This document shows, one piece after another, positions 59,581 through 64,000 of a DNA stretch of 64,000 bases (its first letter is position 1; each line of letters starts with the position of its first letter). Source of the stretch: JAJECS01 sp965262745. Lineage in GTDB: Bacteria; Chloroflexota; UBA11872. Location: contig OZ253558.1 of NCBI GenBank assembly GCA_965262745.1, positions 992,001 to 1,056,000 on the forward strand. Reading direction: 5' to 3'. The notes under the pieces are model-generated. The model ran no database searches and was not told where the DNA came from. It saw only the letters and a program-made list of their open reading frames with translations. Position numbers and translations under genes: made by a program.

Positions 59581-59745
59581 TCAACTCCCAGGCGTCGGCT
59601 GCACGAACTGAAGATCGCACAGCCGCCGATAGAGCGGGTGCGGTTGTAGAGATCCTCATGCCGGCCCGTGCCCACGACCCGGTCCTCATCCAATGCCACG
59701 ATCCGATCGGCGCGCTGCGCCAGCGCCGTTGGCGTCGATGGTAGG
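59581..59745 (-). pseudogene. Remnant of an ABC-exporter ATPase C-terminus
   Basis: On the minus strand, one frame reads ALAQRADRIVALDEDRVVGT and GRHEDLYN, the H-loop-to-end region of an ABC exporter; after a frame change it continues HPLYRRLCDLQFVQPTPGS and stops at 59581-59583. Full-length exporters end in just this way (RADRIxVLdxGrvvExGtHxeL..LYrrLydLQf). The rest of that gene is absent, and two intact exporter genes start 42 bases away on the other strand. Confidence 0.65.
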
Positions 59746-59747
59746 GT
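59742..59747 (+). promoter_or_regulatory. Possible -10 element TAGGGT
   Basis: TAGGGT, 39 bases before ATG 59787. Confidence 0.3.
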
Positions 59748-59786
59748 CTTGCTCCTCCCAGGTATCTCGACACCGCCTGAGCCTGC

Positions 59787-61535
59787 ATGCCCATCCTCGT
59801 CCGTCTGGTTAAGTACGCCCTGACGCAGCGGGCGCTCGCCATCGTCACGGCCCTAGTGCTTGCCGCCTCGATCGTGCCGCTCGTGGTGCTTCCTCGCCTT
59901 GCCGGCGACGCCGTCGACGCTCTCTTGACGCAAGGCCGTGACGTGCTGCCGCTGATCGCGGCCCAGATGATCTTGGCCGGCGTGGTCAGGGCCGTATTGG
60001 GTTACCTGGGCCTCTACCTGGCCGAACGCGTTGGCCGGGTGACCGAGTATCGGCTTCGGAACGACTTCGTCGACAAGCTGCAATGGCTCAACTTCGGGTT
60101 CTATGACCGCCAGAAGACCGGCGACCTGATGTCGCGGGCCACCGTCGACGCCGAGGCCTGCGCCTGGTTCATCTCAATCGGCGTCATGCACGGCATCGGG
60201 TTTCTGACCCTGTTCTTTCTGCCAATCATCACCATGCTCATCATGAACTGGCAGCTGGGTCTCATCGTCCTTGTCGGCTCCCTGCTGATCTCGGGGTATG
60301 GGGTCGCACTGGCCGTCCGATTGTTTCGAATCTATCGCCAGGCCCATGAAGAAACAGGACGTATGAATATCTTGCTCCAAGAGAGCATGACGGGCATTCG
60401 AACCGTCAAAGCCCTGGGCTCCCAGGACTTCGAGCAGCGGCGGTTTCGCGAGAGGGCCGCCGCAGTCGCCACCAATTTTGTGCTCGCCGACCGTCTCTCC
60501 GTCACCAGAGAGGCTGCCCTCCTTTTCCTGTACGCCATCCTGACCGCGGTGATCCTGCTCGTTGGCGGATGGCAGGTGCAGCAGGGGGTGCTCACGGTCG
60601 GCACCCTGTCGGCCTTTGTGCTGCTGGCGGTGCTGTTGGCCGGCACCACCATGGGCTTGGAGTCGAGGGTGCGGCTCTTTTCCAGAGCTGCGGCCGCGGG
60701 CGCGCGCATATTCGAGGTTCTCGACACCAGGAACCCGCTCGTCGTTGCCGCGGATGCTCGCGAGCTCGCCGCCACCGGACACGTCGTGTTCGACTCGGTG
60801 TCGTTCGCCTACACCGACGGCGTGCCCGCGTTGCACGACGTCTCGTTTGAGCTGCGGCTCGGGCAGTCGGTGGCGATCGTCGGCGGCTCGGGCTCAGGCA
60901 AGAGCACCATCGCGCACCTGCTGCCCCGGTTCTACGACGTATCGGCGGGCCGCATCACCATCGACGGCCTGGACGTCCGGGACGTAACGCTCGAGTCGCT
61001 ACGTCGCAGCGTTGGGATCGTCATGCAAGACGTGTTCGTCTTTTCGGCGACCATCCGGGACAACATCGCCTACGGGGTCGACGATGCGTCCCTGGCTGAC
61101 GTGGTCCGAGCCGCCCAGGCGGCCCAGCTGCATGGCTTCATCGAGAACCTGCCGGACGGCTATGACACCTGGGTCGGCGAACGCGGCGCCACCCTGTCCG
61201 GCGGCCAGCGGCAGCGGCTCGCCATTGCCCGCACGCTCCTTCTGGGGCCTCCCATTCTGATTCTTGACGACTCCACCTCCAGCGTCGATGTCGCCACCGA
61301 GGCGTTGATCCACCAGGCGATGGTCCAGGCGCTCCGGGGGCGAACGTCGTTCGTCATCGCCCACCGGCTATCCACGGTGCGACGCGCCGACCTCATTCTG
61401 GTGCTCGATCAGGGGAGGGTCGTCGAGCAGGGCACCCACCACGACCTGCTGCAACGGGATGGGCCCTATCGCCGAATCCACGATCTCCAGCTACGTCCGG
61501 CTGATGAAATGCGCGGGTTCAATGCGGATGCGTGA
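59787..61535 (+). CDS. ABC exporter half-transporter, degenerate-site subunit (permease-ATPase fusion)
   Basis: 582 residues: six membrane helices (about 1-310), then the ATPase domain with Walker A GGSGSGKST (366-374), Q-loop QDVFVF, signature LSGGQ (470-474), Walker B ILILD with D494, and H-loop IAHRLS. The catalytic glutamate after Walker B is Asp (D495). The next gene has the glutamate but a changed signature (LSVGQ). That pattern, Asp in one subunit and an altered signature in the other, is known from heterodimeric exporters such as TM287/288, where it marks the degenerate ATP site. It exports lipids, drugs or peptides; substrate unknown. Confidence 0.9.
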   Translation: MPILVRLVKYALTQRALAIVTALVLAASIVPLVVLPRLAGDAVDALLTQGRDVLPLIAAQMILAGVVRAVLGYLGLYLAERVGRVTEYRLRNDFVDKLQWLNFGFYDRQKTGDLMSRATVDAEACAWFISIGVMHGIGFLTLFFLPIITMLIMNWQLGLIVLVGSLLISGYGVALAVRLFRIYRQAHEETGRMNILLQESMTGIRTVKALGSQDFEQRRFRERAAAVATNFVLADRLSVTREAALLFLYAILTAVILLVGGWQVQQGVLTVGTLSAFVLLAVLLAGTTMGLESRVRLFSRAAAAGARIFEVLDTRNPLVVAADARELAATGHVVFDSVSFAYTDGVPALHDVSFELRLGQSVAIVGGSGSGKSTIAHLLPRFYDVSAGRITIDGLDVRDVTLESLRRSVGIVMQDVFVFSATIRDNIAYGVDDASLADVVRAAQAAQLHGFIENLPDGYDTWVGERGATLSGGQRQRLAIARTLLLGPPILILDDSTSSVDVATEALIHQAMVQALRGRTSFVIAHRLSTVRRADLILVLDQGRVVEQGTHHDLLQRDGPYRRIHDLQLRPADEMRGFNADA

Positions 61536-61553
61536 CCACCGAGGTTGGGCCTG

Positions 61554-63338
61554 ATGGCGACATCGGCGGTTCCGGCGACCGGCGGCGGGGCGCAGCTCGA
61601 CCTCGACCAAGAGCGCCAGACGCACTACTGGCGGACGCTGCGCTGGCTGCTCGGGTGCTTTCGCCCCTACCGCGGGCGGGTGGCGGTGGCGGTCGTCGCC
61701 ATGTTGGCGTACAGCGGCACGGTCGTCGCGCTGCCGTGGGCCGTCAAGCAGGCCATCGACCACCTGGTGACGACGCCCGGAGGCGGCATGCCGGGACTGG
61801 CCGCCAGCGTGGGGCTCTTCGGTCTCATCGCCGCGGCCCGCTTCGCCACGGGCCTGACCCATGGCCGGATCATGGTGCGGATCAGCGAGTGGGTGCTGTT
61901 CGATATCCGCACCCAGCTCTTTGCGCACGCGCAGCGCCTGTCCATGTCCTTCTACGACCGTCACCAGGTTGGCAAGATCATGTCGCGCGTCCAAAACGAC
62001 GTGCAGCAGCTGGAAGACTCCCTCTGGGTCCTCACGTTGTCGGTGGCGGATTTCGTAAGCGTGCTCGGCATCGCGGCCGTGATGCTGGCCCTGGACGCGC
62101 TGCTGGCGGCAATCACGCTGGCGTTCGTGGCGCTGCTGATTCCCAGTCTGGCGCTTTGGCGTCGGCTTGCGCACCGGCCCATTCGAAGAGCTCAAGAGAC
62201 CATCGCCGAGGTCAACTCCAGCATCCAAGAGAACGTGGCGGGTATTCGCGTCGTGCAGAGTCTCAACCGCCAGCAGCAGAACACCCACAGCTTCCGCGGG
62301 GTGAACCGGAAAAACCTGGATGCCAGGCTGCGGTCCGCGCGCTACCGCTACGGCCTGTGGCCGTCCGTTGAGCTCCTCGCCACCCTGGCCCTGGCGTTCA
62401 TCGTCCTCGTCATGGGCCAGGCGATCGGCGCCTCCCTCTCCGCCGGCCTGCTGATCGCCTTCGCCCTCTACATCGAGCGGCTCTTCGAGCCCATTCGCAA
62501 CCTGACCGGCGAATTCGGCCAACTCATCCGGGCGTTGGTGGCGGCTGATCGGGCCGTCGAGCTGCTCGAGGTCAAGCCTGAGGTGCGCACGGCGCCGGAT
62601 GCGGTTGCCCTGCCGCCCGTGGTCGGCAGGGTCCAATATGAAAACGTCCAGTTCGAGTACGAGCCCGGGCAGCCCGTCCTGCGCGACATCAGCGTGGCGG
62701 TGGAGCCGGGCGAGACCGTGGCGGTGGTGGGACCCACCGGCTCCGGTAAGACGACCCTCGTATCGCTGCTGCTACGGCTCTACGACGTCACCAGCGGGCG
62801 CGTCACCGTGGATGGGCATGACCTGCGGGACCTCACCCTCGACTCGCTTGCGCAGCAGATCAGCATCGTCCCGCAGGAGCCCTATCTCTTCTCGGCCACG
62901 GTGCGGGAGAACATCCGGCACAACCGCACCGACTTGACCGACAGCGATGTCGTCAACGCGGCGCAGGCCGCTGGGGCGCACACGTTCATCTCGCGCCTGA
63001 CCGACGGCTACGACACCGTGATGGAAGAGCGCGGCGGCAACCTGAGCGTCGGCCAGCGCCAGTTGATCAGCATTGCCCGGGCCGTGGCGAGAGACCCTCG
63101 GATCCTGATTCTTGACGAAGCGACGGCCAACGTGGATTCGGAGACCGAGCTGCACATCCAGCAGACTCTCCAGAACCTGCTCCGCGGGCGCACGTCCTTC
63201 GTCATCGCCCACCGGCTTTCGACGGTGCGGGACGCCGATCGCATCTTGGTCTTGGATAACGGTGGCCTCGTCGAGCAAGGGACCCACGAGGAACTGTTGG
63301 AGATGCAGGGCCTCTACTACCGGCTGTGGTCGCGTTAG
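61554..63338 (+). CDS. ABC exporter half-transporter, catalytic-glutamate subunit (permease-ATPase fusion)
   Basis: 594 residues from ATG 61554, GAGG nine bases upstream. Membrane domain 35-330, then Walker A GPTGSGKTT (393-401), Q-loop PQEPYLFS, signature LSVGQ (497-501) with Val in place of Gly, Walker B ILILDE (E522 canonical), and IAHRLSTVRDAD. It starts 18 bases after the partner's stop. The pair should form one heterodimer with one active and one degenerate ATP site. Confidence 0.9.
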   Translation: MATSAVPATGGGAQLDLDQERQTHYWRTLRWLLGCFRPYRGRVAVAVVAMLAYSGTVVALPWAVKQAIDHLVTTPGGGMPGLAASVGLFGLIAAARFATGLTHGRIMVRISEWVLFDIRTQLFAHAQRLSMSFYDRHQVGKIMSRVQNDVQQLEDSLWVLTLSVADFVSVLGIAAVMLALDALLAAITLAFVALLIPSLALWRRLAHRPIRRAQETIAEVNSSIQENVAGIRVVQSLNRQQQNTHSFRGVNRKNLDARLRSARYRYGLWPSVELLATLALAFIVLVMGQAIGASLSAGLLIAFALYIERLFEPIRNLTGEFGQLIRALVAADRAVELLEVKPEVRTAPDAVALPPVVGRVQYENVQFEYEPGQPVLRDISVAVEPGETVAVVGPTGSGKTTLVSLLLRLYDVTSGRVTVDGHDLRDLTLDSLAQQISIVPQEPYLFSATVRENIRHNRTDLTDSDVVNAAQAAGAHTFISRLTDGYDTVMEERGGNLSVGQRQLISIARAVARDPRILILDEATANVDSETELHIQQTLQNLLRGRTSFVIAHRLSTVRDADRILVLDNGGLVEQGTHEELLEMQGLYYRLWSR

Positions 63339-63494
63339 ACGGCTGGCGCGGCGGGCACGATCCGCTCTGAGCCACCGCGTCCCTCGCGCCGATGCAGCGC
63401 CCGCAGGCGCCACCCCCCGGTAAACGTGGCACGATAGGGGCCAGGTTCGGATGCCGATGCTCGTCCTTCGGTCCACAGTGTGAGGTTGCCGCAC

Positions 63495-64000
63495 GTGCTC
63501 TACGACCTTGCCGAGAACAAGCTCGTCGTCGACTGGCTTCAAGGCTGGAATGGCTTTCGCGTGGGACTGGTCCTCGGCGCCATCATCGTCGCCGTATGGC
63601 TGCCGCTCGTCTTCACCGCGTCTCAGGTCGGCAAAGGCGATCTGTACGACCTTTCGATGACCGTACAAATCCCCGTCCTTGGCATCGTCGTCACCGGCAT
63701 CATCTGGGGTCTGCTGTTTCGCCACACCGGCGGGGTGACCTGGGCGATTGGCATCGGCCTGGTCCTCGCCATCGCCGCCGGCCTATGCGCGGGGCTGTCA
63801 ACGGCCCTGGGGTGGGGCCTGGACTGGGGATTCGGCGTGAAGTCGTTCTACTTCCGCATCGACGTCAAGCCGCTTGGTGCGGCGGCCGGCACACTTTCCG
63901 GGTCCATCTTCGGCTTCTCCATCGGCGCCGGAGCCGTTCTCGGCTCGCTCGCCGCCATGACGGCCAGCTCGTTGTTCCTGCGCCGCTACTTCAAAGGCTG
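63495..64000 (+). CDS. Integral membrane protein, truncated by the window edge
   Basis: At least 168 residues, open to position 64000 without a stop. GTG 63495 has GAGG about ten bases upstream. After a hydrophilic start (LYDLAENKLVVDWLQGW) there are about five hydrophobic segments, for example VGLVLGAIIVAVWLPLVF, IVVTGIIWGLLF, AIGIGLVLAIAAGLCAGLS and FGFSIGAGAVLGSLAA. No family recognised. It follows the exporter pair by 156 bases on the same strand. Confidence 0.65.
   Translation, partial: MLYDLAENKLVVDWLQGWNGFRVGLVLGAIIVAVWLPLVFTASQVGKGDLYDLSMTVQIPVLGIVVTGIIWGLLFRHTGGVTWAIGIGLVLAIAAGLCAGLSTALGWGLDWGFGVKSFYFRIDVKPLGAAAGTLSGSIFGFSIGAGAVLGSLAAMTASSLFLRRYFKG

Noticed and set aside
61491..62636. 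Long minus-strand frame opposite the second exporter subunit
   Set aside because: The plus strand carries a fully recognisable ABC exporter; the antisense product is low-complexity His/Arg/Glu-rich.
1..64000. tRNA, rRNA or riboswitch
   Set aside because: I looked through the gaps and saw no cloverleaf, TTCRANYC box in context or known riboswitch core. A covariance-model scan could still find one.

Overview
The window is a GC-rich bacterial chromosome segment, most likely from a Chloroflexota member, possibly a marine or sponge-associated lineage such as SAR202. The best evidence is the solute-binding lipoprotein at 18607-20526, whose twin-arginine/lipobox signal is followed by repeats of the type VxKEVIKEV, a habit I associate with Chloroflexota. 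The abundance of enolase-superfamily, Gfo/Idh/MocA and DapA-like paralogues also fits the SAR202 style of catabolic gene content. The taxonomic assignment is inference; there is no rRNA or tRNA to test it.

Layout. 1-884 is the end of a DrrA/DrrB-type ABC-2 exporter. 1085-2050 is an AT-richer patch with two small unknown genes. 2274-14124 holds sugar-acid catabolism: three enolase-superfamily proteins, an iron-ADH/G1PDH-fold protein, a DapA-like aldolase, two Gfo/Idh/MocA oxidoreductases, two D-2-hydroxyacid dehydrogenases, an amidohydrolase and an HpcH/HpaI aldolase, in compact operons with several ATGA overlaps. 14133-18390 is a sulfatase plus a frameshifted GH78-like rhamnosidase. 18607-25510 has a family-5 solute-binding protein, a sialidase-fold protein, a DapA-like protein and DppC/DppB permeases. 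25747-30917 is a tandem array of four sialidase-fold paralogues, followed by a xylose-isomerase-like protein, two more oxidoreductases and an AllA-like lyase. 34911-41866 has a pentapeptide-repeat protein, a small unknown gene, two tandem GHL10-like hydrolases and an MFS exporter. 41867-43865 is a repeat-flanked, AT-richer island with one unknown gene. 43866-47720 has three tandem DapA-like proteins and an SGNH hydrolase. 47971-52982 has an unknown gene, an alpha/beta hydrolase, an oxidoreductase, a glyoxalase-fold protein and a MoeB/rhodanese pair. 53186-56882 has a Lon-like protein that has lost its catalytic serine and a DUF3179 gene carrying an in-frame UGA and split by an IS30-type element. 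57227-64000 has an oxidoreductase, a creatinase-fold M24 protein, an ABC-exporter remnant, a heterodimeric ABC exporter and a truncated membrane protein.

Working together, the likely theme is uptake and stepwise breakdown of modified (sulfated, rhamnosylated, acidic) glycans or glycosides: hydrolases and a sulfatase release sugars, enolase-superfamily dehydratases and Gfo/Idh/MocA and hydroxyacid dehydrogenases process sugar acids, and DapA- and HpcH-type lyases split the products. No transcription regulator and no ATPase for the Dpp-type transporter is visible.

Intergenic DNA is rich in short hairpin repeats belonging to several dispersed families, three of which show compensatory base changes between copies. 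A TAnnnT hexamer lies about 28-41 bases upstream of the chosen start of a dozen genes and is the best promoter signal. The observations I rate highest are the UGA at the first cysteine of the DUF3179 CPLC motif, the Lon-like pseudoprotease, the fourfold sialidase-fold array and the covarying palindromes.
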